Source: Bremerella sp. JC817 (GTDB taxonomy: Bacteria > Planctomycetota > Planctomycetia > Pirellulales > Pirellulaceae). Taken from it: DNA of 64,000 nt. The stretch lies in assembly GCF_040718835.1 (NCBI RefSeq), contig NZ_JBFEFG010000274.1, positions 248,001 to 312,000 of the forward strand. The letters run 5' to 3'. This document shows, piece after piece, positions 17,367 through 26,523 of this stretch. How positions within the stretch are numbered: the first letter of the stretch is position 1; every line of letters begins with the position of its first letter. The notes below the pieces were generated by a model. It ran no database searches. It had not been told where the DNA came from and saw only the letters and a list, made by a program, of their open reading frames with translations. The position numbers and the translations under genes are program-made.

Positions 17367-18248
17367 TTAGCTGGCCTGAATCTGGGCTGCCTTCAGGGTG
17401 TTTTCCAGCAGCATCGTGACCGTCAGTCGGCCAACGCCACCCGGGACCGGCGTCACCGCTCCGGCAACTTCTAACAGCGCGTCGAAGTCGACATCGCCGC
17501 AAAGACCGTCATCGGTTCGATTGATGCCGACGTCGACCACAATCGCCCCTGGCTTCACCATATCGGCCGTGACAAACTTCGGTACGCCGATGGCGGCGAC
17601 CAAAATGTCGGCCTGTTGGGTCAACTCTTTCAGATTCGGCGTACGGCTATGGGCCACGGTCACGGTGGCATTGGCGTAGTCGGCACCGCAGGTTTCGCTC
17701 GACCGCTGCATCAACATCAGGGCCAAAGGCTTGCCAACGATATCGCTACGACCAAGAATAACCACGTTCTTTCCGGCCGTCGGCAGATCGAAGTGCTTCA
17801 GAATCTGCACCACTCCATGCGGAGTGCACGGGAGGAAGTTCGGGCGTCCCTGGGAAAGCAGACCGACGTTGCTGGGGTGGAAGCAGTCGACATCCTTTCG
17901 GGGATCGATGGCATCCAAGACTTCGGACGCGTCGAGATGCTTCGGCAAGGGAAGCTGAACCAGAATGCCACTGACCGTGTCGTCCTGATTAAGCTGGGCC
18001 ACCAGTTCCAGCAGCTCGGCCTGGGTGATCTCGGCAGGCTTACGAAACAACTGGCTGGTCATCCCCACCTTTTGACAGGCCCGTTCCTTGTTACGAACGT
18101 AGACCTGGCTGGCCGGATCCTCACCCACCAACACCGCTGCTAAACAAGGCGTTTTGCCCGTTTCCTGCTGGAAGCTGGCCACGCGCGAGGCAATATCGTC
18201 TTGCAGGGCGGCAGATACCGTTTTTCCATCCAGAATCGTCGCAGTCAC
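17367..18248 (-). CDS. folD: FolD methylenetetrahydrofolate dehydrogenase/cyclohydrolase
   Basis: A 293-residue protein of normal length for FolD. The substrate-binding and catalytic segment is VGEDPASQVYVRNKERAC, with the YxxxK lysine. QLPLPKHLD and FLPCTPHGVVQIL are the family signatures, the Rossmann segment is VVILGRSDIVGKPLALMLM, and the C-terminal signature is TPVPGGVGRLTVTMLLENT. It interconverts methylene-, methenyl- and formyl-tetrahydrofolate in the cytoplasm. It is divergent from cysI and convergent with the methyltransferase operon, so it is probably monocistronic. Confidence 0.96.
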   Translation of the reverse strand: MTATILDGKTVSAALQDDIASRVASFQQETGKTPCLAAVLVGEDPASQVYVRNKERACQKVGMTSQLFRKPAEITQAELLELVAQLNQDDTVSGILVQLPLPKHLDASEVLDAIDPRKDVDCFHPSNVGLLSQGRPNFLPCTPHGVVQILKHFDLPTAGKNVVILGRSDIVGKPLALMLMQRSSETCGADYANATVTVAHSRTPNLKELTQQADILVAAIGVPKFVTADMVKPGAIVVDVGINRTDDGLCGDVDFDALLEVAGAVTPVPGGVGRLTVTMLLENTLKAAQIQAS

Positions 18249-18600
18249 AGGGCACTCCCCATTCGGGTGTCGTTAGGCATGAGAGGAATGTGGGCCATTT
18301 TATCGAGCGATCCGCTCTGGGAACCACCCACCATCAAATTCTTCCGTCCCCCAGATTTGCCTTTTACCCGCCAATCGACCGCCGACACCCCGCCTCGGAA
18401 AGAATTCCGTCTGGTAAAACCACACGAGATTGACGCATTACGAAGAATTGTCCGAATGTGTATATTAAGCGCCAGCATCCCCGTAAAACGGCCAGGATTG
18501 CCGGTTTCGGGGGCCAATTTGCGTGCAAATGAATAATTTCGCGCAGGTGTTATCGTCAGAACCTCCCCATTTTTCTATTTCCCCAAAATAGCTTTGCTCC
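18249..18600. promoter_or_regulatory. Divergent intergenic region between folD and cysI
   Basis: This 352-base gap must carry promoters for both flanking genes. On the plus strand a TATATT element at 18461-18466 is a possible -10 box for cysI, but no good -35 box stands 16-18 bases upstream. I see no gene, no SAM riboswitch core and no clear operator. Confidence 0.3.
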
Positions 18601-20313
18601 ATGGCATCCTCTGATAACAAGCTGAGCCCGGTTGAGGGCATCAAAGACGAAAGCAATTACCTGCGCGGCAACCTTGCCACTGAAATGGTCGATGGAACGG
18701 ACCACTTCAGCAAGGAAAGCATCCAGCTGATCAAACATTTCGGCATGTATCAGCAGGACGACCGCGACGCTCGCGCTGCCAGCCGCGCCGCCGGCGGTTC
18801 GGGCAAAGAATACATCATGATGATCCGCACTCGCCTGCCGGCCGGTCTGCTGACCAGCAAGCAGCTGCTGGAAGAGCTGGATCTGTGCGACGACATCGGC
18901 AACGGCACGCTCCGCATCACTAGCCGCCAGGCCACGCAGTTCCACGGCGTTCAGAAGAGCGACGTCCGTCAGTTGATGCAGCGGATGAAGAATGTTGGTC
19001 TCACCACGCTGGGTGCCTGCGGCGACGTCAACCGAAACGTCATGTGCTGCCCGGCTCCTTTCAAGAACAACGCACTGCACGACGAAATCCAAAAGGTTTC
19101 GTTCCAGATCGCCGATCACTTCGCGCCACGTACTGGTGCCTACCGCGAGATCTTCCTGCAAGATCCTGAAACGGGCGAAAAGATCCAGGTCGACGAGAAC
19201 GGCCAAGAGATCATCGAACCAATCTACGGCAAGCATTACTTGCCCCGTAAGTTCAAGATGGGCATCTGCCTGCCGGAAGACAATTGCATCGACGTCTACA
19301 CCCAGGACCTGGGCATGATCGCCATCCACGAGGAAGGCAAGATCATCGGCTACAACATCCTGGTCGGTGGCGGCATGGGTCGTACGCCAAGTGCCGACAA
19401 GACCTACCCAGCCTTGGGCCTGAAGCTGACCTTCGTCGCACCGGAAGACCTGATCGGTGTTTGCGAAGCAGTCGTCAAGGTTCAGCGCGACTACGGCAAC
19501 CGTGAAGACCGTAAGGTGGCTCGTCTGAAGTACACCGTCCGCAACATGGGCTTGCCAGAGTTCAAGAAGAAGGTCGAAGAATACTTCGGTCGCGATCTTC
19601 CTGAACCACACGCTGCCGACGTCACCGAGTTCGACGACCACAAAGGTTGGTCGGCTCAAGGCGATGGCAACTGGTTCTATGGTCTGAACGTCGAAAACGG
19701 TCGTATCGCCGACCTGGAAGGATGGACTTTGAAGAGTGCCATCCGCGAGATCTGCGCGACGCTGGAACCAGGCATCCACTTCACCAGCCACCAGGACATC
19801 ATCTTCAGCGGCATCGCCGAAGCCGATAAGCCCAAGCTGGAAGCGATTTTGAAGAAGCACGGCATCGCCCTGACTTCCGAAATCAGCAACACCCTTCGCT
19901 GGTCGATGGCGTGTGTCGCCTGGCCAACGTGTGGTCTGTCGATCACCGAAAGCGAACGGGCCTTGCCAGGCATGGTCGACGATCTGGAAAAGGAAGTCGC
20001 CAAGCTTGGTCTGGAGGACGAAAAGTTCACCATGCGTATGACCGGCTGCCCGAACGGTTGTGCTCGTCCTTACAACAGCGACATCGGCCTGGTGGGTCGT
20101 GCCAAGGAAAAGTACACGATGTTCCTCGGTGGTCGCCGCCTCGGCAATCGCTTGAGCTACATCTACAAAGACATGGTCCCAGCCGACGAAGTCGTGCCGG
20201 AACTGGTCAAGGTGATGACGGTCTTCAAAGAACAGCGTCAGGAAGGGGAAACCCTCGGCGACTTCTGCGATCGCGTCGGGCAAGAGAAACTGCTCGAAGC
20301 AACCGGCGGCTAG
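18601..20313 (+). CDS. cysI: Assimilatory sulfite reductase hemoprotein (CysI type)
   Basis: A 570-residue siroheme/[4Fe-4S] reductase. The N-terminus shows SNYLRGNLATEMVDGTDHFS and HFGMYQQDDRDAR, characteristic of CysI. The cluster ligands are Cys438 and Cys444 (CVAWPTC) and Cys483 and Cys487 (CPNGC). The PTCGLSITESERALP context favours sulfite over nitrite reductase. It reduces sulfite to sulfide with six electrons in the cytoplasm. No CysJ flavoprotein gene is adjacent, so the electron donor may be ferredoxin or a distant CysJ. Siroheme can come from the CobA-HemD fusion enzyme encoded about 10 kb away. A strong terminator follows. Confidence 0.93.
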   Translation: MASSDNKLSPVEGIKDESNYLRGNLATEMVDGTDHFSKESIQLIKHFGMYQQDDRDARAASRAAGGSGKEYIMMIRTRLPAGLLTSKQLLEELDLCDDIGNGTLRITSRQATQFHGVQKSDVRQLMQRMKNVGLTTLGACGDVNRNVMCCPAPFKNNALHDEIQKVSFQIADHFAPRTGAYREIFLQDPETGEKIQVDENGQEIIEPIYGKHYLPRKFKMGICLPEDNCIDVYTQDLGMIAIHEEGKIIGYNILVGGGMGRTPSADKTYPALGLKLTFVAPEDLIGVCEAVVKVQRDYGNREDRKVARLKYTVRNMGLPEFKKKVEEYFGRDLPEPHAADVTEFDDHKGWSAQGDGNWFYGLNVENGRIADLEGWTLKSAIREICATLEPGIHFTSHQDIIFSGIAEADKPKLEAILKKHGIALTSEISNTLRWSMACVAWPTCGLSITESERALPGMVDDLEKEVAKLGLEDEKFTMRMTGCPNGCARPYNSDIGLVGRAKEKYTMFLGGRRLGNRLSYIYKDMVPADEVVPELVKVMTVFKEQRQEGETLGDFCDRVGQEKLLEATGG

Positions 20314-20342
20314 TTCCCCGGCAGCAATTCGATATCCAACAC

Positions 20343-20379
20343 AAACGGCACGCCGGTTTATCCCGCGTGCCGTTTTTTT
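20343..20379 (+). terminator. Rho-independent terminator after cysI
   Basis: A perfect 11-bp stem (AAACGGCACGC with GCGTGCCGTTT) with an 11-base loop is followed by a run of seven T residues (20373-20379). It lies 30 bases after the cysI stop. Confidence 0.9.
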
Positions 20380-20410
20380 GTGCTTGCCAAGGCACAGCGA
20401 TGCATGCCGG

Positions 20411-22066
20411 CTAACTAGTCGCGACCGTTTCCACTTCGCCCAGATGTTGCCGATCGATCGCGAAGTTGCGGAAGCGAATCGTGTGAGCGTCGTCGAACCA
20501 CTTCTGAATCACCGGCAACTGTCCGTCGTCCAGGCTTGGATCGACCGTGAACAGCTTTCCGAAGACCTCGCCGCCTAGCTCACCATCTTCGACGATCACG
20601 CGGCCAGCCTGGACGACATACCGTGGCCGCTGGAACATCTCAGTCCGGTTCAGGTTCGGCGTATAGATCGTGACGTCGGCATCGGCGCCAATCCCCAGAT
20701 GCCCTTTGTGCTTCAGTCCGAGCATCTTGGCCGGTGCGGCCCGGGTAATGATCGCGATCTCGTTCATCGAGTACTCTCGGTCGAGATCGCCCAGAATGGT
20801 TCGGTCCCCCAGCGTCTTGTGCATCCGGGCGATCGCTTCGCTGCGGAAGGCACTGTCCATCAGCAAATGGATCACTTCCGGGTAACGGAAGATCGCGCCG
20901 CCGTTGGGATGATCGCTACTCATGGCGACCCGCCATGGATCTTCCATCAACAAATACCACTCGAGCGCGGCCGCCCACTGAATGGCATGCACCAGCACTT
21001 TCTGCGGTTGGAACTCCATTGGAATCACGCCGCAGCTTGCTTCCAGTTCGCTGTCGGCGGCATACCAGCGATTGCCGGTCAGCTTCGAGAGAAAGTATCC
21101 GAACGGAGCATCACCGGTAATGCCCAACGTCTTACCAGGATTCACGTGACCGACGTCGATCGTGATGTTCGGGTTCGAGTTGACATACTCTGCCAAACGA
21201 GGCACCGCCGAACGGAAGCTGGCCGGGTCGTTTTCGTCGCCGGCATAACTGTGGAACTGCGTATGGGCGAAGTGGCCTCGATGCCCTTCGAGGGCCTGCA
21301 TGGTGTGCAGCGTTGTCTCGCTGTTGCCAGGCACACCGAGATTGTTGCAATGAATGTGGATCGAGTGTGGCAGCTTCAAACGATCGACCGAAGCCGCCAG
21401 ATTCCGCACGATCGATCGTGGCGAGACCCCAAAGCCAGGGACCGGTTCTTCCAACTGTTGAACCGTTTTGCGGCTGACCTGTTTCCAGTTTTCAACACCG
21501 CCGGGATTCACCACTTTCACACCGTAAGCACTCGTCGAACCAAGCGACCACGCCAGGTAGGCATCGAGACAGTCGTGACGTTCTTCGCGGATTCGATCCA
21601 TCACAAACTGATTGTTGCCGAACAGCAAGTAAAAGCCTTTGTCCAGCAGCGGTGTGTCCAGCAGATCTTCGTGCGCGTGCCGAGCATGCAAACCAGGGAT
21701 GGCGGCATCCATGGCGGTCGTATATCCCAGCCCGGCAAACATGTAGCCAGTCCCGACACAACTGGGCAGCAACCCGCCGGAAGCACTTCGGCGACCTTCG
21801 CTGCGGGGGATTCCTTCATCACGGCGATACTCGGGCGTCATCTGCCGGCCGATGTTGACCTTGGGTCCGGCAATGTGGCAGTGCATATCGACACCACCTG
21901 GCATGACGACATAGCCTCGGCAATCGATGCGTCTGGCGATGACCGGATTGTCTTCGGTCGACGGCGGCACCACCTTGCCGTTCTCGATCCAAAGCGTGCG
22001 AACTTCGCCATCGATCCCATTCTGGGGATCGTGAACGGTTCCGTTTTCGAGGACGAGATATCCCAA
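20411..22066 (-). CDS. fhcA: Formyltransferase/hydrolase complex subunit A (formylmethanofuran dehydrogenase A homologue)
   Basis: A 551-residue amidohydrolase-fold protein. The metal-binding elements are MHCH (His62 and His64), GVKVVNPGG (Lys184, at the place of the carboxylated lysine), IHIHCNNLG and SSDHPNGG with its Asp. The sequence resembles FwdA/FmdA of methanogens and FhcA of methylotrophs throughout its length, including TYTTAMDAAIPGL-like GLGYTTAMDAAIPGL. It handles formyl transfer between a methanofuran-type carrier and formate in the tetrahydromethanopterin C1 pathway, which planctomycetes are known to encode. No other pathway gene is nearby. The only plausible start is a TTG with AGGA seven bases upstream. 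Confidence 0.88.
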   Translation of the reverse strand: MGYLVLENGTVHDPQNGIDGEVRTLWIENGKVVPPSTEDNPVIARRIDCRGYVVMPGGVDMHCHIAGPKVNIGRQMTPEYRRDEGIPRSEGRRSASGGLLPSCVGTGYMFAGLGYTTAMDAAIPGLHARHAHEDLLDTPLLDKGFYLLFGNNQFVMDRIREERHDCLDAYLAWSLGSTSAYGVKVVNPGGVENWKQVSRKTVQQLEEPVPGFGVSPRSIVRNLAASVDRLKLPHSIHIHCNNLGVPGNSETTLHTMQALEGHRGHFAHTQFHSYAGDENDPASFRSAVPRLAEYVNSNPNITIDVGHVNPGKTLGITGDAPFGYFLSKLTGNRWYAADSELEASCGVIPMEFQPQKVLVHAIQWAAALEWYLLMEDPWRVAMSSDHPNGGAIFRYPEVIHLLMDSAFRSEAIARMHKTLGDRTILGDLDREYSMNEIAIITRAAPAKMLGLKHKGHLGIGADADVTIYTPNLNRTEMFQRPRYVVQAGRVIVEDGELGGEVFGKLFTVDPSLDDGQLPVIQKWFDDAHTIRFRNFAIDRQHLGEVETVATS

Positions 22067-22182
22067 GGTTCAATCCTTCGATGCAGAGCTACCCAAGCAA
22101 ACAGGCATCGTCGCGGAAGACGATGCCTGTTATTTTAGCCCAGTTTTCGACTCGACCCCAGAAGGCAGGCCCGATTTGCCAT

Positions 22183-23346
22183 TTAGGTTCGAGCGGCCGG
22201 GAACGGGGTACGTGTCGAAGGGAACCACTTACAGAGGGCGATTCCCAGGAAGTAGAGCAGCGTCAGTGGAACGGCCAACAGCAACATACTGATCGGGTCG
22301 GATGGCGTGAGCAGCATCGACAGCACGAAGATCACCAGAATCGAAACACGCCAGTTCGAGGTGTACGCTTCAATGCTGAACAGCCCGATCCGGTTGAGCA
22401 GCAGCATCACCAGCGGCAACTGGAAGCTGATCCCGAAGCCCAGCGGCAGCATGATCACAAAGCCCATCCACTCGCTAATCCGAGGACGCGGGTCGATGCC
22501 GGTTCGCAGGTTAAACCCAAACAGGAAGTCGAGCACCGGCTCGAATGCGAGAAAGTAAGCCACGGCCGCACCACCAAAGAACAGCGTCAAGCTGAACGGC
22601 ATGAAGATCCAGACGTACTTCTTTTCGTGCGGATAAAGGCCAGCGGCGACGAACTGCCACAGATGCCAGAAAATGCCCGGGCTGGCCAGGATAAAGCCGA
22701 ACACGATGCCCGCCTTCAGCCAGATCATGAACACTTCTTCCACCCGCAGGGCTTCCGTCGAAGGCTGAATCTGTTGCCAGGTACGCATCCGGACTGGCTC
22801 TTCGGTCGGCAAGACGCCGGCATTTTTGAGTTCAGTCAGCATCTTTTCGCGTTCCGTCTTAGCCTCGCCATCTTTGGCAGTGTCTGCTTCAGCGGCGCCT
22901 TCTTTTTCTGCGTCTTCTTTCGCGGCAGGTTCGTTCTCTTCGGCCGGTTTGGCTTCGTCCGCTTGTGGCTCTTCGGGCTTGGCTTCCGGCGTGCCTTCGA
23001 CGCCTGCGAGGCGACGGATTTCGGCCGGTTCGATCCACATGTCGACCGCCACCCAGGCCTTGGTACGCATCAAACTGTCGACTTCGCGAATCTGTGCCTC
23101 GGTCAGCTTGATCCCCAGGTTCTCTTCCAATTGGATGATCGACTTGTCTTGGTAATAGCGAATCAGCGCACTTTGAATCGGCTTCTCGATGAATTTCACC
23201 ACGTCGTTGCCGAAATAAAGGCCGACCGCAACGCCAACTGCCAGCCAGATCACCGCCCGGAACAAGCAGGTACGCAGTTCCTCGAGGTGATCGCCGAAGG
23301 ACATCGAGCTGCCTTCGAAGAAGTCATCGTTGATCTTGCTGTTCAT
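22183..23346 (-). CDS. tatC: Sec-independent translocase TatC with a large acidic insert
   Basis: A 387-residue TatC; typical TatC proteins have about 250 residues. The N-terminal motif SFGDHLEELRTCLFRA and the first membrane segment (about 31-46) are normal, as are the core regions STEALRVEEVFMIWLKAG, SPGIFWHLWQFVAAGLYPHEKK and the later segments up to MLLTPSDPISMLLLAVP. Between the first and second membrane segments (about residues 65-195) there is an extra block of some 120 residues, of which 115-170 are almost purely Glu, Ala, Lys, Pro and Asp. By TatC topology this loop faces the periplasm. TatA and TatB genes are not adjacent. The protein exports folded twin-arginine substrates; two likely ones are encoded elsewhere in this window. 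Confidence 0.94.
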   Translation of the reverse strand: MNSKINDDFFEGSSMSFGDHLEELRTCLFRAVIWLAVGVAVGLYFGNDVVKFIEKPIQSALIRYYQDKSIIQLEENLGIKLTEAQIREVDSLMRTKAWVAVDMWIEPAEIRRLAGVEGTPEAKPEEPQADEAKPAEENEPAAKEDAEKEGAAEADTAKDGEAKTEREKMLTELKNAGVLPTEEPVRMRTWQQIQPSTEALRVEEVFMIWLKAGIVFGFILASPGIFWHLWQFVAAGLYPHEKKYVWIFMPFSLTLFFGGAAVAYFLAFEPVLDFLFGFNLRTGIDPRPRISEWMGFVIMLPLGFGISFQLPLVMLLLNRIGLFSIEAYTSNWRVSILVIFVLSMLLTPSDPISMLLLAVPLTLLYFLGIALCKWFPSTRTPFPAART

Positions 23347-23769
23347 TCCCAGAACCTCGGTACAGGAAGCGCATCGTCAGGGGATTGCAGGAGCATGTAA
23401 GAGTCGCGGCAAGCTTATTCCTGAACGGATCTGGGTGACCGACGATCATCATCGTAAGGATGGCGACCGCTTCACTCGCATCGAAGCGAACAGGTTGTCT
23501 TGCCATGTCAGTGGATTCTTGCCGGCACCCCGAAAGAGCACTTCGCGCGACAGCAGTGGGGCGTAGATAAAGGCCGGTCTGCCACCTGACATGCGTTTTA
23601 TACTACCAACGCCGCCTCGAAAATTCAATGCGGAGGGGCTCGCCAGGGTGGTTTTCGCCCGGAACGCGACCGATTGAATCGCCTAGATGGTTGCTTCTTC
23701 TGGCCAAAGGTTCAAAACTGGTAAGGTCCATTTGCATAATCGCTACGACCGGAAGCAAGGAAACGCACC
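23347..23769. other. Divergent intergenic region between tatC and manA
   Basis: This 423-base gap should hold both promoters. An open frame of 60 codons on the minus strand at its tatC end has no family pattern and overlaps the tatC start; I do not regard it as a gene. No repeat, RNA gene or clear promoter box was recognised. Confidence 0.4.
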
Positions 23770-24741
23770 GTGCCATTGAACTACCCACTAATCTTCAAGC
23801 CGACCTTCCGCGACTATATCTGGGGCGGCCGTCGCCTGGGAACGGTTTTGGGGAAGCCAATCCCAGACACAGGCGACTTCGCCGAGAGCTGGGAAGTGGT
23901 CGATCATGGCGAAGATCAAAGCGTGGTGGCCAACGGCCCCCTGGCCGGCAAAACGCTCGGCGAACTGGTCGCGGAATTCCCAACCGATCTCTTCGGCAAC
24001 AAGTCGGCCGGAAGGACCTTTCCGCTGCTGTTCAAATTTCTGGACGCCAATCGCGACCTTTCGATCCAGGTTCATCCCGACGACGCCCAAGGAGCCAAGC
24101 TCGATCCGCCAGATCTCGGCAAGACCGAGGCCTGGTACATTCTCGACGCCGAGCCTGGCTCGAAGGTTTATGTCGGCTTGAAAGAAGGGGTCACCCGAGA
24201 GCAGCTCGCCCAAGCGGTCGAGGCGAATTCGGTCGTCGACACGATGCACGTGATCGAGCCGCGGGTCGGCGATTGCCTTTTCATTCCTGCGAAGACCACG
24301 CATGCCCTTGGCAAAGGTTTGCTGGTCGCAGAGATCCAGCAGGCCAGTAACACCACCTTCCGCTTGTTCGACTGGAACCGCGTGGGGGCGGATGGCAAGC
24401 CGCGGGCACTCCACATCACCGAATCGCTCGAGACCATCGACTTCGACCGAGGCCCTGTCGAACCGCAAGAGCCGCAGCCGACTTCCGATGCTGACATCAA
24501 CCGCCTGGTCACGTGCGATAAGTTCATCCTCGATCGCTGGCAGTTCGAGGGGCGCAAGTCGATCGGCGGAAATCAGGGCTTTCACATCGTCGCCGTGCTG
24601 GAAGGCAAGATTCGCACCTCACACGCCCAGTTGGATCAGGCCCTGGGGAAGGGTTCGACGTTCTTGATCCCAGCCGCGTGCGGCTCGGTCCAACTGAACG
24701 CGATCGAACCCACGACCTTGCTCGATATGTACTTGCCGTAG
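23770..24741 (+). CDS. manA: Mannose-6-phosphate isomerase, class I
   Basis: A 323-residue cupin-type isomerase of the short bacterial class. Visible elements are FRDYIWGGRRLGTVLGK at the N-terminus, FPLLFKFLDANRDLSIQVHPDD with zinc-binding Gln/His, LGKTEAWYILDAEPGSKVYVG with the conserved Lys and Glu, and a late RLFDWNRVGADGKPRALHI. It interconverts mannose 6-phosphate and fructose 6-phosphate, feeding GDP-mannose for surface glycans. The start is GTG with AAGGAAA upstream. It ends 4 bases before the convergent HlyD gene. Confidence 0.93.
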   Translation: MPLNYPLIFKPTFRDYIWGGRRLGTVLGKPIPDTGDFAESWEVVDHGEDQSVVANGPLAGKTLGELVAEFPTDLFGNKSAGRTFPLLFKFLDANRDLSIQVHPDDAQGAKLDPPDLGKTEAWYILDAEPGSKVYVGLKEGVTREQLAQAVEANSVVDTMHVIEPRVGDCLFIPAKTTHALGKGLLVAEIQQASNTTFRLFDWNRVGADGKPRALHITESLETIDFDRGPVEPQEPQPTSDADINRLVTCDKFILDRWQFEGRKSIGGNQGFHIVAVLEGKIRTSHAQLDQALGKGSTFLIPAACGSVQLNAIEPTTLLDMYLP

Positions 24742-24745
24742 CCGT

Positions 24746-25870
24746 TTAGAACGGCAGCAGATAGTAAACCCACGCTTTGATACGCATGGTCACCGTGCTG
24801 ATGGCCTGAAAAGGACGGCCAGAGTCGGTATAGATAGTTGCCATGCCGCCGGTGCCCATTGGCAGCTCGGCGATTAGCTTAGGATCGTCGAGCGAGATTT
24901 TCACCCCATATTTGCCGCTGGAACGAATGCTGTCGGCATTCATCAGTTGCCCACTTGCCTGAAACTGACCTTCGCCAGTCGCGGCTATGACCGAGTCGAC
25001 CGTGCCGGAAAAGACTTCGCCAGGATGGTTCATCAGGGCAACTTCCACTTTCTGACCAGGGGCGACATTCATCAGCACATTCTGGCTGAAAACCGCCGCG
25101 ATGCTGACCTCGGAAGTATCGACAAATGTCCCAACCGAAGCCAAGGCCATGGGGGTCACCATCGAGCCTTCGCGAACCTGCCAGTTCGTCACAAAGCCAT
25201 CCGCAGGGGCATAGACCACACACTGATCGAGGTCGAACTGGGCGCTCCGCAATTCGGCTTGATGCTGCAGAAGCTGCTGCCGGGCAACTTCCAACGATGC
25301 CGCGGCCTCTTCGCGAGCGGCCGTTGCTTTGTCGACGCCCGCCAATGCCGCCGCCAGACGCTGCTTGAGTTCGGCCAACTCCAACGCACTCACGGCACCG
25401 GGCGATCGCTTGTTGGCATCTTCTTTCGCATTCAGATCGGCCTCGGCGGCATCGCGGTTCGCATTCGCTTCGGCGATCGTGGCATCGGCGACCTTCAAAC
25501 TGGCTTCGATTTGCGAGATCGTCTTTTCCGTCACGCCCACGATCGCGGTCTTTTGCTCGACGGCGTACTGGAAAGGTTCTTTCTGGATCTCGAACAGGAT
25601 GTCCTTGCCCTTGGTTAGCGGAACGTTCGGCAGGGCATGAATCTTGACGATCGGTCCTTTGACCTGCGGCACGATGGGGATCGCGTAGCGCGTGACGACC
25701 AGTTGTCCGGAAGTCGGCGCGGAATGTTGCCAGCCGATGACGATTCCCATCACGGCGACCAGCCCGATCACCACGCAAACCGCTAGATTGATCGGGTTCG
25801 GCTTCACCTTCAAGCGAACATAAAACAGCCAGATCCCGGCGACGTACAGAACGACAAACATTGCAATCAT
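24746..25870 (-). CDS. HlyD-family membrane fusion protein (YiaV-like)
   Basis: A 374-residue protein. It has two N-terminal hydrophobic segments (1-17 and 28-46), then a lipoyl-like half (VTRYAIPIVPQVKGPIVKIHALPNVPLTKGKDILFEI), a long coiled-coil hairpin rich in Ala/Glu (about 100-200), the second lipoyl half (VVYAPADGFVTNWQVREGSMV) and a beta-barrel region (APGQKVEVALMNHPGEVFSGTVDSV). This is the adaptor architecture of tripartite efflux systems. Two membrane segments plus a small DUF3302-like gene just upstream (25-base gap) match the E. coli yiaW-yiaV pair, whose substrate is unknown. No transporter or outer-membrane gene is next to it. Confidence 0.9.
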   Translation of the reverse strand: MIAMFVVLYVAGIWLFYVRLKVKPNPINLAVCVVIGLVAVMGIVIGWQHSAPTSGQLVVTRYAIPIVPQVKGPIVKIHALPNVPLTKGKDILFEIQKEPFQYAVEQKTAIVGVTEKTISQIEASLKVADATIAEANANRDAAEADLNAKEDANKRSPGAVSALELAELKQRLAAALAGVDKATAAREEAAASLEVARQQLLQHQAELRSAQFDLDQCVVYAPADGFVTNWQVREGSMVTPMALASVGTFVDTSEVSIAAVFSQNVLMNVAPGQKVEVALMNHPGEVFSGTVDSVIAATGEGQFQASGQLMNADSIRSSGKYGVKISLDDPKLIAELPMGTGGMATIYTDSGRPFQAISTVTMRIKAWVYYLLPF

Positions 25871-25895
25871 GGCGTACCGATCCGGTGCAGAGAGA

Positions 25896-26222
25896 TCAGG
25901 AAGAGGCGTGCGTGGAAGCAGATTTCAAAGCGGCAAGCTCCGCCTCGAGCGTGGCGACTTGCTGGCGAAGCTGATCGACCTCCGAACTTTCGGAAGTCGA
26001 TGCTGAAGAGAAGGGGAGGTAGGCCCAGATCAAGGCGAACGGCCATAGGATTCCGCCACAAGCCAGCCCGATCCAACTGGCGACGTTGATCGCCTCGGCA
26101 TGGGGATGGCTGCGAGCCTTCGCGACTTGGCCTGGGAGCGAGCCAAGCCCAACGATCACCGCGACCACGACCAGAGACAAAAGCCCCATGACGAACCAGG
26201 CAAACAGCGTAGCAAAGTCCAT
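25896..26222 (-). CDS. DUF3302 (YiaW-like) small membrane protein
   Basis: A 108-residue protein with two membrane segments (about 5-27 and 48-68) and the linking motif ARSHPHAEAINVASWIGL, which matches the KRNHPHADAIH-W signature of DUF3302/YiaW. The C-terminal tail adds a short heptad-like helix (SSEVDQLRQQVATLEAELAALKS) that may be a coiled coil. It is the first gene of a pair with the HlyD protein and is probably its membrane partner. Function is unknown. Confidence 0.83.
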   Translation of the reverse strand: MDFATLFAWFVMGLLSLVVVAVIVGLGSLPGQVAKARSHPHAEAINVASWIGLACGGILWPFALIWAYLPFSSASTSESSEVDQLRQQVATLEAELAALKSASTHASS

Positions 26223-26523
26223 TCAGGCAACCTTTCTTCAGCAGTCATTCGTGCCGCGATCCCTTAGTTCCGGTCAGTCTAGCAGAGCTAAATCGCGATT
26301 AAAGCAATTTGCCTGAAAGCAGCACGGCCCGGCTGGGTGGCCGATTTCCGATGGGATCTCGGGATGCAAGCTGAACCAAAGTCGCTTTGGAAGAGTACTG
26401 ATCTTCGTGCCTCCCCCCGGCGGACCAGGGCCATTTGGGTTCTCCATTGCGGCAAATGGGGGAAATCGCTAAGGTTCGCAGCACAGAGCCCCGGATGTGG
26501 CTCTATTTTCTCGGAGAAATCGC

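Noticed and set aside
18430..18466. TTGACG and TATATT as a sigma-70 promoter of cysI
   Set aside because: The spacer is 25 bases, too long; only the -10-like element is kept as a weak note.
18556..20283. A 575-codon open frame antisense to cysI
   Set aside because: It is a shadow of the cysI codon pattern; its product has a low-complexity composition (Val/Asp/Gln/Leu) with no family motif, and cysI is certain.
23324..23506. A 60-codon open frame between tatC and manA, considered as a tatA-like gene
   Set aside because: It overlaps the tatC start, has no amphipathic-helix-plus-FG pattern of TatA, and has no clear ribosome site.
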